Below, in pieces: positions 54,475-64,000 of a stretch of DNA of 64,000 nucleotides. A program made the position numbers and the translations under genes. Within the stretch, counting starts at the first letter, position 1, and the number at the start of each line of letters is the position of its first letter. The notes beneath the pieces are model-generated. The model was not told the origin of the DNA and ran no database searches. It was given only the letters and a program-made list of their open reading frames with translations. The stretch lies in the NCBI RefSeq assembly GCF_001447995.1, contig NZ_LDPE01000003.1, forward strand, positions 62,001 to 126,000, read 5' to 3'. The DNA is from Maribacter dokdonensis DSW-8. Its GTDB lineage: Bacteria > Bacteroidota > Bacteroidia > Flavobacteriales > Flavobacteriaceae.

Positions 54475-55295
54475 AAAAGATAATTTTATTGATTTTGTTG
54501 ATGGGCGTGGCGCTTACTTCATGTAAATCGAAAAAAAGATATTCGGATCAATTACGAACCAAGAATGTTCAAAATGAGCGAAGAAACTCTAAAGCGGATA
54601 GTCCTAATAAAGGGGAAAAGGCAGATTTGCCTGCTGAGCCTTCAAAATTTATTAGGTTTAAAATAGACTCACCAACCGAATACATAGAAACTTTTGCTGA
54701 AACTGCCCAATTAGAAATGATGGGGTATGGTATACCGGCAAGTATTACTTTGGCGCAGGGATTATTGGAGAGCGGTAATGGTAAAGGAGAATTGGCTATG
54801 AAAACCAACAATCATTTTGGTATTAAATGCCACAAAGGGTGGGAAGGTGATTACGATTTTCATGATGACGATGAAAAAGGGGAATGTTTTAGAAAATACA
54901 ATCATCCTATGTATTCCTTTAGAGACCATAGTATATTTTTAACAACGAGGTCCAGGTATGCGTTCTTGTTCAATTTGAGACATACAGACTATAAAGGTTG
55001 GGCAAGGGGTTTGCGTAAAGCTGGTTATGCCACAGATCCAAAGTATCCGCAGAAATTAATTTATTTAATAGAGAAGTATGATCTGCATAAGTATGACAAG
55101 CAAATAAAAAAGGCTGGCTATACTGATAATACGGTGGTAGTTACTGGTGCGGACAATATTCATACGGTACAAAAAGGAGATACCCTGTACTCCTTGTCCA
55201 AAAAATATTATTTAAGTGTAGATGAGTTAATGCAGTTGAATAATCTGCGTAGCTCTGATCTGTCAATTGGACAGCCGCTTAAAGTCAAAAAGTAG
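54471..55295 (+). CDS. Glucosaminidase-LysM lipoprotein
   Basis: A 274-residue lipoprotein (lipobox LTSC). The domain order is a short basic linker, a glucosaminidase domain (about 65-215; catalytic Glu in [15 protein letters not shown], plus [12 protein letters not shown]) and one LysM domain (about 228-273, [20 protein letters not shown]). It should cleave the glycan strands of peptidoglycan. It is coupled to the upstream PLP enzyme gene. Confidence 0.93.
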   Translation: MKKIILLILLMGVALTSCKSKKRYSDQLRTKNVQNERRNSKADSPNKGEKADLPAEPSKFIRFKIDSPTEYIETFAETAQLEMMGYGIPASITLAQGLLESGNGKGELAMKTNNHFGIKCHKGWEGDYDFHDDDEKGECFRKYNHPMYSFRDHSIFLTTRSRYAFLFNLRHTDYKGWARGLRKAGYATDPKYPQKLIYLIEKYDLHKYDKQIKKAGYTDNTVVVTGADNIHTVQKGDTLYSLSKKYYLSVDELMQLNNLRSSDLSIGQPLKVKK

Positions 55296-55314
55296 TAAAA
55301 AATCAATAGAGCAT

Positions 55315-56595
55315 ATGATTTATCAAAGAAGTAGTGCCTTGTTTGCAGAGGCAAAGAAATATATACCAGGTGGCGTAAATTCACCGGTACGCGCATTTAA
55401 AGCAGTTGGTGGTGATCCAATATTCGTAAAAAAAGCGAAAGGAGCTTATTTGTATGATGAAGATGGTAATAAGCTAATTGATTTTATAGCATCATGGGGT
55501 CCTTTAATATTGGGTCATGCCCATGAGCCGGTAATCAATGCAGTGGTTGAAAAGGCTAAGAACGGAACTTCGTTTGGTATGCCAACGGAAATTGAGACAG
55601 AGCTGGCGAAATTGGCTATATCAATGGTGCCCAATATGGATAAGATCAGGTTTGTCAATAGTGGAACCGAAGCCTGTATGAGTGCTGTGCGTTTGGCAAG
55701 AGGCTTTACCGGTAGAGAAAAGATAATAAAATTTGCCGGATGTTACCACGGACATTCAGATTCGTTTTTGATTCAAGCGGGTAGTGGCGCGGTTACCTTT
55801 GGTAGTCCCAATAGTCCGGGTGTAACACAGGGTACGGCAAAGGATACGTTGTTGGCGGTTTATAATGATTTGAGCAGTGTAAAGGAGTTGGTAAAAGCCA
55901 ATAAAGGAGAACTGGCAGCAATTATTATAGAGCCTATAGCAGGTAATATGGGGTGCATAATACCTACGGATGAATTTATTCAAGGACTTCGTGAAATCTG
56001 TACTCAAGAAGGAATTTTATTGATTTTTGATGAAGTTATGACAGGCTTTCGTCTAGCGAAAGGTGGGGCTCAAGAAGTACTTGGTATAAAAGCGGATATA
56101 GTCACTTACGGAAAAGTAATCGGTGGTGGATTACCTGTAGGAGCCTTTGCTGCAAGAACGGAGATAATGGATTATCTGGCTCCTGACGGACCCGTTTATC
56201 AAGCTGGTACTTTAAGTGGTAATCCTCTTGCCATGAGTGCCGGATTGGCAATGTTGACAGAATTGAACAATAATCCTGGGGTATTTAAAAGTCTTGCCGA
56301 TAAAACCGAATACCTACATAAGGGCATTGCAGAGGTATTGAAAGAAAAGAATGTTGACCATCAAATTAACCGATATGGTAGTATGATTTCCGTTCATTTT
56401 ACCAATGAGCCAGTAGTAGACTTTTCTTCATCTGCCAAGGGCAATAATGAAACGTTTAAAAAGTATTTTCACGGTATGTTGAATAAGGGTATTTACTTGC
56501 CCCCAAGTGCTTTTGAAAGCTATTTTTTAAATGATGCTTTAAGTTACGAAGATTTAGATGCAACTATCAATGCGTTAAAAGAAATAGAATTATAA
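55315..56595 (+). CDS. hemL: Glutamate-1-semialdehyde 2,1-aminomutase
   Basis: The start chosen is the ATG at 55315 ([10 protein letters not shown]), giving 426 residues, the normal length; a longer frame overlaps the LysM gene. The PLP lysine is Lys267 in [13 protein letters not shown]. The enzyme makes 5-aminolevulinate for haem in the C5 pathway. It is the last gene of the unit and is followed by a terminator. Confidence 0.97.
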   Translation: MIYQRSSALFAEAKKYIPGGVNSPVRAFKAVGGDPIFVKKAKGAYLYDEDGNKLIDFIASWGPLILGHAHEPVINAVVEKAKNGTSFGMPTEIETELAKLAISMVPNMDKIRFVNSGTEACMSAVRLARGFTGREKIIKFAGCYHGHSDSFLIQAGSGAVTFGSPNSPGVTQGTAKDTLLAVYNDLSSVKELVKANKGELAAIIIEPIAGNMGCIIPTDEFIQGLREICTQEGILLIFDEVMTGFRLAKGGAQEVLGIKADIVTYGKVIGGGLPVGAFAARTEIMDYLAPDGPVYQAGTLSGNPLAMSAGLAMLTELNNNPGVFKSLADKTEYLHKGIAEVLKEKNVDHQINRYGSMISVHFTNEPVVDFSSSAKGNNETFKKYFHGMLNKGIYLPPSAFESYFLNDALSYEDLDATINALKEIEL

Positions 56596-56625
56596 GTAGA
56601 ACAATTATATTGTAAATTGGTAATT

Positions 56626-56655
56626 AAAGAAAGCCCTGTTTTCAGGGCTTTCTTT
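56626..56655. terminator. Bidirectional terminator after hemL
   Basis: Hairpin AAAGAAAGCCCTG-TTTT-CAGGGCTTTCTTT between the convergent hemL and 1309-residue protein genes. Confidence 0.88.
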
Positions 56656-56656
56656 A

Positions 56657-59600
56657 TTATTTGAAATTATACTGAATACCCAGCTGAACGGCGTTAGAGA
56701 AAAACCGGTCAATAGTAAAATAGGAGTAATTTAAATGTACGGTTGTAAAATTCTTGATTCTGTAAGATAGTTTACCTTCATAACGCTGAAAACTATCTTC
56801 TTCCTGCTCGGCAAAAAGTGAAAAGTCGCTTTGCCAATTAAAATCTGAATCTTCGTTACCAATGGTGAATTGTAATCCTCCACCCGCATAAAGTCTATCT
56901 TCGGTAAGCCAGTAAGGAAAACCGTCTCTTCTCTCTTCAGAGCCAACGCCATAGGCACCTTCTATTAATGGACCAAATTTAAATTTGTCCAAATTCAGCA
57001 AATTATATTCTACTCTGGTGCCACCAATAGCGTAGTATTGACTATCAGTGTAGTAATCTGCTTTTACATAAAATTGGTGATCTAGGTTAGATGAGTATTC
57101 AAACTGCTGTGCTGCTTTTACCTGAATATCATAAATGTTTAATTCGTAACCCGGTCCTGTAGTAACGGGGTGTACTTTTAAAGCTAATGAAGATGTACTA
57201 TTGTCACCTATAAAATCTATACCGGTATTAAAATGAAAGAATACCTTATTAAAATTATCTAATTCTACTTTGGCGCCAACGGAAAAAGGTTTTTTCTCAT
57301 TGGACTCTGTTTTATATTGATAGGCAACACCGAGTAAATCTCTATCAATATCATTAGGTACTATAGTGTCCTTAAGAACTGAATATGTGGTACCTTGAAC
57401 AATTGAGAATTTATGAAAGTCGAGTTTTGTATTATAAAAACCAAAATGGAAGGCATTGTTGAACAAGGTTGGGTTAAATTCATCTGCAATAGCAGATGAG
57501 GTAAGTCCTATGGAGTGCCCTTTCTTTTTTCTAGCTTCAATTTCAGATTTTTTTACAATAGCGTCATCCATTAAAACTTTGTACTTGCTTACATATAAAG
57601 ATTGCTTTTCGTTAGTTTCAGATTTTACCTCATTGTTGAATGCAATTTTAAAATCGGGGTCAATTTTGTTCTGTGGTATGCTCAAGGCTATTTTACCTGC
57701 ACCATCTACATCACCCTTTAGTAATAATAATTTCACCATGTGGTTCATGGTATTATAATCTCTAGGATTCTTTTCTATATGTTTGGCATATACTTGTTTT
57801 AAATACCGGCCATTGGCGTATTCAAGATTCCAATCTAAAATATGTTTAATAGAAATGGTATTGGTACACGTGCTCCAATCTAAAGCTTTCTGGTAATGTG
57901 AGTATTGCGCAAATAAAAGAGCAATGTTCTTTGATAGTCTAATTAAATCGGGTCTGCAGGGCTCTATTTCTTGGGCTTCCTCTAAGGCTTTGTCCGGATC
58001 ATTGACCAGCAGATATCTTAGATAGTACTCAAAGTCTGTAAATTTCTTACTTGCAATGGTCTTTGTTTTTTCTTTCCATTCCTTAACCACTTCTGGAGAA
58101 ATATTTCCACATTTTTGCCAAAGTTCTGCCTTGTCAAAATTAAGTTTTTCGGCATATGCTTCACTAATTGAAGTGGCCAGATCTTTATTGGATATGCTAC
58201 AAGGTGCTATCTCATCTAGTTTCTGTAGCAAATCATCTTTATTGGATTTTACCAAAAAATCATAGTATGTATGTTGGTTCTCATCAGTTGGTTCTAAAGA
58301 ATATAGAACGCTAAGTACTTGTTCTATAATTTCGGTATTATCTTCGGTATTGAAATTTTGATAATATTCTTTAAGAAGGGCGGGGTCATTTTGTCCCCAT
58401 TCCATCTGCCTCTCTATCCACATTTTTTTAATGGTAGGTGTTGGGTAATTACTGACAATACTAATGTCCCTAGAAAAATCTGCATAAGAACTTGATGGGT
58501 TTTTTTGGTATAGTTGGTCTAATTGTGACCAAAGCTCTTCGGTTTTGCCTTGAGCCTCCATACCTTCTGCATAAGTAACTATTTCTTGGCTGTTTATGAA
58601 TTTATTATTGTCAAATAGTTTTTCCATTAAGTTTGTTGCCTCTTTGGTTTTTTCTTCAACCACCAATCTGTTGATTTTTTTCTTTAAAGGCACCATAGTC
58701 TGCTTACTCCGGTTATAAGCTTTATAATCGTTATTTGTATTGGTGATTAAAGTTGAGGTTGTACCAATTAATGTTCTAATTTCTGGTCGTATATCTGGTA
58801 CACTTAAATTTGGGGACTTTGTTTTAATGCTATATAGAAAACCATTTAAAAATGGGGTTGCGCTAAATTCTGTCTGGTCAAAGAATAATTTTTCATGTAC
58901 TTTGACATTGTTATGTTCGCTAACGTACATTAACCAATAAGAGTCTTTATTGGCATCTGAGTTTAAGGAACTAGATACTTCATACTGACCTTCATAACTT
59001 AAATGGCGAATACTTTGATAGCGCCAATCCATAACTGCCTCTGTAGATTTTTTAGCGGTTAAGAATTGCATTTGGGGGTGTCTATTCTTGTAGTCTGCAA
59101 TATGATTTTTAAGTGAATTGATTGCATTGTCGGCATTTCCCATGTCAATGGCATCTTCAGTACTTAAGGCGTGAGACCAAATTCCTGTATATAGATAGGT
59201 AGACTCTATAGCCCATAATTCTTTATCTGAAATGGTATAACCACTACTTAAACGTGGATAATCAAAAAATCTATTGTTCAATGGGTCTGGGTCAAACTCC
59301 CTGTTACCACCTTTATACAAATCTCCTAAGAAAGAGGTATGAACAAAGTTTAAACTAGGAAAACCTTTTTTTAATGATATTAGTCCTAAACTATCGATTT
59401 TATTATTTGGTGCCACATATGATGTGGGTAAGGACTTGGATATATTTTCTTCCCATTTTTTCTCAGACGCCTTTATATTTTCAAGAATTAGATCAGTGTC
59501 TTGCCATAATTCTTTAGACAATGAAAGATCGTTATAACCACGAAAACCTAATTCGTGACCACGGTTGGTAAACTCGTTGGTAATCCATTTATTGGTGCCA

Positions 59601-60586
59601 TCTTCATTTTTTCCATCTAATAGCCCAGTTTGGTCCCAACTTTTAAAGTTAGCCTCACCGGTGTTCTTGTCATCGGTATTAAAAGTTACATATGCAGAGA
59701 ATTTTATATCTTCTTCTTGAGAAAACTTTTTCATTTTAGGCCACCAATCTTTTTTTAAGAACTCAGATTTTCCCTCTCCATTTTTTAAGGTTATAGCTTT
59801 ACCATTTTTGTCATAAACAGCCGATGGAAAATCATCAAGAAAAAGCGTTCCAATATTTGCAATTGGGTAGGGTATGCCCTCAAGTCCAAGCAAACTGGCT
59901 GAAAATAACAATCCCCTCATTTCTTTTTTAAGTACTTGAGATGAATTGTACAGGATGACCTTACCATTGCCAATTTGATTTTCAACTAAAACAGGGTAAT
60001 TATTATCATTATATGCAGATACCAGTACATTAACGTTACTGGAGAAATTGGAAGTATTGAAACCTAAATGGGTTGTTTCATTATCAAAGCCACGACCTTG
60101 CATACCTGGAAACAAAGGTTTGTTAAAGAACAGGCCCGAAGCTACTTTGTTCGTAGACCAATCAGCCCCAGGGGTCATGCCGAAAAAATAAGACATACGT
60201 TCATCTTTTGCTGCTTTGGTAATCAATAAGGTTCCACCTTTAGAAACGAACTTTAAGAGACTGTCAATGGCAACGGTACTTAAACCTGCAGTTTCATGAA
60301 CGGTAACGACCCTTGTGGTTGGAGCAATATTCAACTTTTCGTTAAATTGATTTACCCATAACGTTTTGTGTGCAATTTTAGAATAGTCAAAAGCCTTGGC
60401 CAAGTTTTCAGTTTCTAAAATAGCGCTGTAATTTGTTGGCTCTATTAAAAACTGAACCAAAGGCTCCTCTGTACTTTTTTCCGGAACATTAAATTTGTTA
60501 TTAGACTTGTAAAGTTCTTGTTGGCAACTGGTTAAAAGAGTAAAGGCTATAAGTAGAGATAAATAACCTATTTTTTTTGCTATCAT
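56657..60586 (-). CDS. Large lipoprotein: deacetylase-like domain, helical repeats, OM barrel
   Basis: A 1309-residue lipoprotein (lipobox LLTSC, Cys21). Residues about 40-240 look like a glutamine-amidotransferase/GATase-like Rossmann region. About 240-620 resemble a polysaccharide-deacetylase/PelA- or DUF2194-like domain: the LFLDDFPS acidic pair is present (Asp251/Asp252), but the second metal motif is altered (NRGHELGFRGYND instead of H-T/S-x-x-H). About 640-1000 are helical TPR-like repeats. About 1020-1309 are an amphipathic beta-barrel ending in IQYNF(K). The layout recalls exopolysaccharide export (PgaA-like TPR plus barrel joined to a PelA/PgaB-like domain) in one polypeptide. No synthase genes are near. 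The domain calls are by eye. Confidence 0.65.
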   Translation of the reverse strand: MIAKKIGYLSLLIAFTLLTSCQQELYKSNNKFNVPEKSTEEPLVQFLIEPTNYSAILETENLAKAFDYSKIAHKTLWVNQFNEKLNIAPTTRVVTVHETAGLSTVAIDSLLKFVSKGGTLLITKAAKDERMSYFFGMTPGADWSTNKVASGLFFNKPLFPGMQGRGFDNETTHLGFNTSNFSSNVNVLVSAYNDNNYPVLVENQIGNGKVILYNSSQVLKKEMRGLLFSASLLGLEGIPYPIANIGTLFLDDFPSAVYDKNGKAITLKNGEGKSEFLKKDWWPKMKKFSQEEDIKFSAYVTFNTDDKNTGEANFKSWDQTGLLDGKNEDGTNKWITNEFTNRGHELGFRGYNDLSLSKELWQDTDLILENIKASEKKWEENISKSLPTSYVAPNNKIDSLGLISLKKGFPSLNFVHTSFLGDLYKGGNREFDPDPLNNRFFDYPRLSSGYTISDKELWAIESTYLYTGIWSHALSTEDAIDMGNADNAINSLKNHIADYKNRHPQMQFLTAKKSTEAVMDWRYQSIRHLSYEGQYEVSSSLNSDANKDSYWLMYVSEHNNVKVHEKLFFDQTEFSATPFLNGFLYSIKTKSPNLSVPDIRPEIRTLIGTTSTLITNTNNDYKAYNRSKQTMVPLKKKINRLVVEEKTKEATNLMEKLFDNNKFINSQEIVTYAEGMEAQGKTEELWSQLDQLYQKNPSSSYADFSRDISIVSNYPTPTIKKMWIERQMEWGQNDPALLKEYYQNFNTEDNTEIIEQVLSVLYSLEPTDENQHTYYDFLVKSNKDDLLQKLDEIAPCSISNKDLATSISEAYAEKLNFDKAELWQKCGNISPEVVKEWKEKTKTIASKKFTDFEYYLRYLLVNDPDKALEEAQEIEPCRPDLIRLSKNIALLFAQYSHYQKALDWSTCTNTISIKHILDWNLEYANGRYLKQVYAKHIEKNPRDYNTMNHMVKLLLLKGDVDGAGKIALSIPQNKIDPDFKIAFNNEVKSETNEKQSLYVSKYKVLMDDAIVKKSEIEARKKKGHSIGLTSSAIADEFNPTLFNNAFHFGFYNTKLDFHKFSIVQGTTYSVLKDTIVPNDIDRDLLGVAYQYKTESNEKKPFSVGAKVELDNFNKVFFHFNTGIDFIGDNSTSSLALKVHPVTTGPGYELNIYDIQVKAAQQFEYSSNLDHQFYVKADYYTDSQYYAIGGTRVEYNLLNLDKFKFGPLIEGAYGVGSEERRDGFPYWLTEDRLYAGGGLQFTIGNEDSDFNWQSDFSLFAEQEEDSFQRYEGKLSYRIKNFTTVHLNYSYFTIDRFFSNAVQLGIQYNFK

Positions 60587-60651
60587 GGTTTGGTGTCTTA
60601 AAATCTAAATTGAGACGCATGTTGCTGTCTTCAATTTGAAGATTCTAAGTA

Positions 60652-60659
60652 CAAACATA
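60652..60659 (-). promoter_or_regulatory. Candidate -7 box for the 1309-residue protein gene
   Basis: Minus-strand TATGTTTG, 66 bp upstream of the start codon. The spacing of the nearest TTTG (26 bp) is too long, so support is partial. Confidence 0.35.
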
Positions 60660-60777
60660 AAGATGTTAGCTAAAAATTTATTGGTCAAATATGCAATTTC
60701 ATCCATGAATGTATGGTTTAAGGGTTTAGCCTTGGTTTATAAGGTGTTTTGGAAAGTTTGAGATATCGCTTAAATGC

Positions 60778-60810
60778 AAAAAAGACCTGCCGAAAGCAAG
60801 TCTTTTTTTT
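60778..60810. terminator. Terminator after the Spy/CpxP-like gene
   Basis: Hairpin with outer arms AAAAAAGAC / GTCTTTTTT and an inner TGC/GCA pair, 17 bp beyond the minus-strand gene stop. Confidence 0.75.
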
Positions 60811-60826
60811 GGGTTTGTATAAGCAT

Positions 60827-61276
60827 CTATTGTCTGGCAGAGCGTTTTCCTTTTCTACCTTCATTGTTTTTACTTCGCATTTTTCGTCTATGGTCCATTT
60901 TTTCCCATTTTTCATATTGCTCGTCATCAAGTATAGATTTCATTTGCTCTTTTCTGGCAATCTGATGGTCTAAGCGCTCATTTTGCATAGCGTATTTTTC
61001 TTCTGCGGTCAATACCTTTTTACCTTCCTCTTTTTGGGCTTTTCTCTCTTCCATTTTTGTTTTTCGAGCAGTGGCATCTTCCGTAAGTATTGCTTTGATT
61101 TTTCCTTGTTGAGATTCATTAAGATCTAAGGCCAAAGTCATTTTTTTGGTCTGAATAGTTGCTACTTGTTCAGGAGTCAAATCTTTCATGTCACCTCTTT
61201 TACCTTTTCTTTGGTGATCTTGTGCCGTTGCAGTTATGCCTGCCATAATCAATATGGCCATTACTAATTTTTTCAT
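60827..61276 (-). CDS. Spy/CpxP-like DUF4890 periplasmic protein
   Basis: A 149-residue protein with a signal peptide (ending near ITATAQ). The mature part is highly charged and helical: DLTPEQVATIQTKKMTLALDLNESQQ and ILDDEQYEKWEKM match the LTxxQ/DUF4890 pattern. Such proteins are periplasmic chaperones or metal-stress proteins. The very basic C-terminus (KRSARQ) is notable. Confidence 0.85.
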   Translation of the reverse strand: MKKLVMAILIMAGITATAQDHQRKGKRGDMKDLTPEQVATIQTKKMTLALDLNESQQGKIKAILTEDATARKTKMEERKAQKEEGKKVLTAEEKYAMQNERLDHQIARKEQMKSILDDEQYEKWEKMDHRRKMRSKNNEGRKGKRSARQ

Positions 61277-61385
61277 GTTTATTTTTTTATGTATTTGTTA
61301 CTTTGACATGAAATTTTCAATTAGGTTTAAGTGTAATTTAATTTTTAATAGTTTTTTAACGGAAAAAGATAAATTATGATAATTA

Positions 61386-61413
61386 AAAAGCGCGGCTTTT
61401 GGGCCGCGCTTTT
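61386..61413. terminator. Hairpin terminator
   Basis: Perfect 11-bp stem AAAAGCGCGGC / GCCGCGCTTTT, downstream of the small minus-strand gene at 61438. Confidence 0.85.
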
Positions 61414-61437
61414 AAGTAGGTATGTTCTTTGAATTTT

Positions 61438-61617
61438 TTAATTGGTCTGTGTTCGTCCTTCCATCGTTTTGTATGGATTAATAACGATGTCAGCCTCTTG
61501 TTCGTAGGTGTTTGTCACAATATCTTCTTTAACGGTATCATTTGTGTTCTGGTGATAAACAACAGAAGCACAGATAAAACAAGCTAGGTAGATAAGACTT
61601 TTTACTTTATTGGTCAT
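61438..61617 (-). CDS. Small secreted protein of unknown function
   Basis: From the ATG at 61617 a 59-residue protein with an N-terminal hydrophobic signal (VKSLIYLACFICASVVY) and an acidic, Thr/Asn-rich mature part. A longer frame to 61737 crosses a terminator and is unlikely. No family is recognised. The start just after a terminator and the matching terminator after it support a real transcript. Confidence 0.6.
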   Translation of the reverse strand: MTNKVKSLIYLACFICASVVYHQNTNDTVKEDIVTNTYEQEADIVINPYKTMEGRTQTN

Positions 61618-61665
61618 GATTTGGGGGTTTAAATTCTTTACTAATCTAAAAAAGATAAACGCATG

Positions 61666-61698
61666 AAAAAGCCCATTGTTGTGTAACGGGCTTTTTTT
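61666..61698. terminator. Terminator after the metalloprotease gene
   Basis: Hairpin with AAAAAGCCC and GGGCTTTTTTT arms, 100 bp beyond the stop of the minus-strand metalloprotease. Confidence 0.7.
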
Positions 61699-61797
61699 GA
61701 TGTCTAGAATATTTAAAATGTGGTTAACACATTTCATTCATCGATGATATTGGTTTTTCATCGATAACGTTGAAATCTTGACCACAATTACATGCAA

Positions 61798-64000
61798 TTA
61801 TTTAGGGTCTAAAATATCGTTAATACGCTCAGAAACATCGTCGTAATGATATTTTGTCATCAAGTCAGAGGTTCTGTTACGTGCGTTTCTAATATCGCGC
61901 TTCAAAATATTCAATTCGGCTCTCGCAATGGTTCGAATATCAGATTGACTGGTGTTGACAACTGTTGATTTTCTGTAGCCACCAAAATCCGAAGCCTTGG
62001 CTTGATTTTCTGCAGTCAACAAATATGCTAAACGGTCAATATGGGCTTTTTGTAGGTTCCTTCTATAGGTATCAACCGTTTTGCCACTCCTTGTTTCAGA
62101 CCATATACCTTTTCTTAATTCGCTCATCATTTGGGCAAGGGAATAAGCTTCGGACTTATCCATTGTTTCATTTTCTATCAACCTTGCCATTTTGCCTAAG
62201 CTTAATACATTATTTAATGTACGTACTTGCATAGCCCGCATTTGTTCTAAAAAGCCAGAGTACTCTGTACGCTCCAAAATATCTTGGTCTAGCATCCACA
62301 TTGGGGTATTAAATAACTGTTCTTGAAGAAAAGCCATGGCTCTTTGCTGGCGTTCTTTAGGTACGGCGGTATAAACGGCGCCATCTTGGTCATAGGTTTT
62401 GTGGTGCTCATATACGCCCCCAATATTATTGGAAACATGGCCCATATATCTATTGAACTGAGCGAATACTTGCCCATAAAGTTTATCAAGGTCTTCATAG
62501 TTCTTACCATCTTCTGCGGTCCACTCTATGAGTTTGGGAACAATTCTTTTTAAATTGGCAATACCGTATTCACTAGCTTTCATAGCATCATCTCCCAAAT
62601 CTTCGGTCTGTGAACTTGGGTCAACTATATCACCTACTTGTTGGTGACCAAAACGGTAAAGAGGGTCACCTGCATGTTTTAAGATCCATTGGTCCAAAAT
62701 AGCTTTCTCTTCTTCTGCGGTAGTGTTTAAAATTGGTTTGTATCCCCATTGAATGGCATATTTATCATATACCCCTATATCTGGCATTAAGGCAACACCT
62801 TCATCGCCAGGTTGCGCAATGTAGTTAAAACGGGCATAATCCATTATTGATGGTGCCGTACCATATTTTTTTGTAAACGTTTTAGAACGAAGGGAGTCTA
62901 CAGGGTATGCAACACTACTGCCCATATTATGTGGAAGCCCAAGCGTGTGGCCAACTTCATGTGATGATACAAATCTAATTAAGCGACCCATGACTTCATC
63001 ATCAAAAGATACACCTCTGGCAGCAGGATTGATAGCTGCTGTTTGTACAAAGTACCAGTTTCTCAACAAGGTCATTACATTATGGTACCAATTAATATCA
63101 GATTCTAATATTTCACCACTGCGGGGATCGCTAACATGCGGACCATTGGCATTTGGTATAGGTGATGCTAAATAACGAACCACTGAATAACGCACATCTT
63201 CAGGAGACCATTCTGGATCTTCCTCAACTGTAGGTGGTTCTTTTGCAATTATGGCGTTCTTAAAACCTGCAGCTTCAAAAGCGGTTTGCCAATCTTCAAT
63301 ACCTTGCTTAATAAAAGGTACCCATTTTCTAGGTGTAGCCCTATCTACATAGTATACAATTTGCTTTTTTGGTTCAACTAGTTCGCCATTTTTGAATTTC
63401 TCTATATCCTCATCTTTAACCTCTAAGCGCCATCTATCTAAAAACTTGATCGTTTTGCTCTCTTGAGCGTCTAGACCATAATCTACTTGGCCACGTGCAA
63501 ACCAACCTACACGCTCATCAAAATATCTGCGTTTCATAGGTTCTTCAGGAAGTAGTACCATAGAGTTATTGATTTCCACAGAAATTGAACCTAAGGTAGA
63601 ATTACTTGGAGGGTTGCTCGCCAAATACGTTTTCACATGGCGTACTTCAACATTTAATGGGTAACTCTTAATAGATTCTATATACCCTCTGCCTTCATCT
63701 AAACGAGATACTTTATATCTTTTGCGATACCTATCTGGCATACCAAAAGCTTTGGTGTCCTTCGTGAAAATATCGTTTACTTCGATTACGGTTGTAGGGC
63801 TGAGCGAGTCTTTCTGAATAGCTTTAATATCGAAAGAGAATAAAACCGGTTCAAAGTTTGAATTTACAACGGCTTCATGTACCGGTAAAGAATCTGCGGC
63901 AACAACATCATGGGATACTACACGAAGTAATACTTTTTTATCTTTCTTTTCCCAGCGAAGTACTTGGGTGTTTATTTTTCCACCACCAAAACCAATGCCC
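61798..64000 (-). CDS. Large DUF5117/DUF4953 zinc metalloprotease (5' end beyond window)
   Basis: The frame stays open to the right edge, so the N-terminus is missing and the methionine at 63741 is internal. At least 733 residues are present. The zinc motif HEVGHTLGLPHN is an extended metzincin site (HExxHxxGxxH), followed by a possible Met-turn region (SIMDYARFNYIAQ). It belongs to a family of Bacteroidota secreted or periplasmic metalloproteases with DUF5117 and DUF4953 domains. The substrate is unknown. Confidence 0.9.
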   Translation of the reverse strand, partial: GIGFGGGKINTQVLRWEKKDKKVLLRVVSHDVVAADSLPVHEAVVNSNFEPVLFSFDIKAIQKDSLSPTTVIEVNDIFTKDTKAFGMPDRYRKRYKVSRLDEGRGYIESIKSYPLNVEVRHVKTYLASNPPSNSTLGSISVEINNSMVLLPEEPMKRRYFDERVGWFARGQVDYGLDAQESKTIKFLDRWRLEVKDEDIEKFKNGELVEPKKQIVYYVDRATPRKWVPFIKQGIEDWQTAFEAAGFKNAIIAKEPPTVEEDPEWSPEDVRYSVVRYLASPIPNANGPHVSDPRSGEILESDINWYHNVMTLLRNWYFVQTAAINPAARGVSFDDEVMGRLIRFVSSHEVGHTLGLPHNMGSSVAYPVDSLRSKTFTKKYGTAPSIMDYARFNYIAQPGDEGVALMPDIGVYDKYAIQWGYKPILNTTAEEEKAILDQWILKHAGDPLYRFGHQQVGDIVDPSSQTEDLGDDAMKASEYGIANLKRIVPKLIEWTAEDGKNYEDLDKLYGQVFAQFNRYMGHVSNNIGGVYEHHKTYDQDGAVYTAVPKERQQRAMAFLQEQLFNTPMWMLDQDILERTEYSGFLEQMRAMQVRTLNNVLSLGKMARLIENETMDKSEAYSLAQMMSELRKGIWSETRSGKTVDTYRRNLQKAHIDRLAYLLTAENQAKASDFGGYRKSTVVNTSQSDIRTIARAELNILKRDIRNARNRTSDLMTKYHYDDVSERINDILDPK

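Noticed and set aside
60749..60973. Plus-strand frames over the Spy/CpxP-like gene
   Set aside because: They start inside a terminator and are antisense to a gene with signal peptide and family motifs.

Overview
The window looks like chromosomal DNA of a marine, algae-associated member of the Flavobacteriaceae (Bacteroidota). The signs are moderate-to-low GC, SusC/SusD-type glycan uptake genes, Bacteroidota promoters (TTTG with TAnnTTTG), many lipoproteins with SC or AC lipoboxes, and flavobacterial conserved families (GSCFA, DUF4230, DUF4136, DUF5522, DUF5117/DUF4953 metalloprotease). The genus cannot be fixed from sequence alone; a Zobellia/Maribacter/Arenibacter-like relative is a reasonable guess.

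1-15.4 kb is an alginate-degradation locus. The minus strand carries three PL6 lyases (one cut by the left edge), a PL17 exo-lyase, a second heparinase II/III-fold lyase, a KdgF-type cupin and an Nramp-fold transporter that lacks the usual metal-site motifs. A Tat-exported TIM-barrel protein and an RraA-fold protein diverge on the plus strand. Two nearly identical 50-bp promoter/operator blocks (8641-8690 and 13541-13590), each with two TGGTTnACCA palindromes, tie these units into one regulon. 15.4-17.2 kb holds a peroxiredoxin-like protein, a lipoprotein and a stand-alone BLUF blue-light sensor.

17.2-34.2 kb is a second polysaccharide utilisation locus, read right to left: a membrane-bound propeller/Y_Y_Y/LuxR regulator, then SusC, SusD, a tandem LamG surface lipoprotein, two GH144 endo-beta-1,2-glucanase paralogues, an esterase, a GH3 beta-glucosidase and an S1 sulfatase-fold enzyme. 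GH144 with GH3 points to beta-1,2-glucan. The esterase and sulfatase suggest that the target glucan carries substituents.

34.4-37.1 kb is a 2.7-kb insertion in the initiator tRNA-fMet gene. A 47-bp copy of the tRNA 3' half lies at the far end. The only gene inside encodes a cell-surface lipoprotein with TSP3 repeats and an LRR-like domain; no integrase remains.

37.3-56.6 kb is mostly housekeeping: an AGCS symporter, era, a NeuD-like acyltransferase, der, a MITE/REP-like palindromic repeat, an M23-MerR-LemA-TPM-TPM operon, alaS, GSCFA, DUF4230, an aromatic amino acid hydroxylase with a divergent Lrp regulator, DUF4136, a 52-residue DUF5522 protein, a mini HExxH membrane protein, an ACC deaminase/D-cysteine desulfhydrase-like enzyme, a glucosaminidase-LysM lipoprotein and hemL. 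56.6-64 kb carries an unusual 1309-residue lipoprotein fusing a degenerate deacetylase-like domain, helical repeats and an outer-membrane barrel, then a Spy/CpxP-like protein, a small secreted protein, and a large metzincin-type metalloprotease cut by the right edge.
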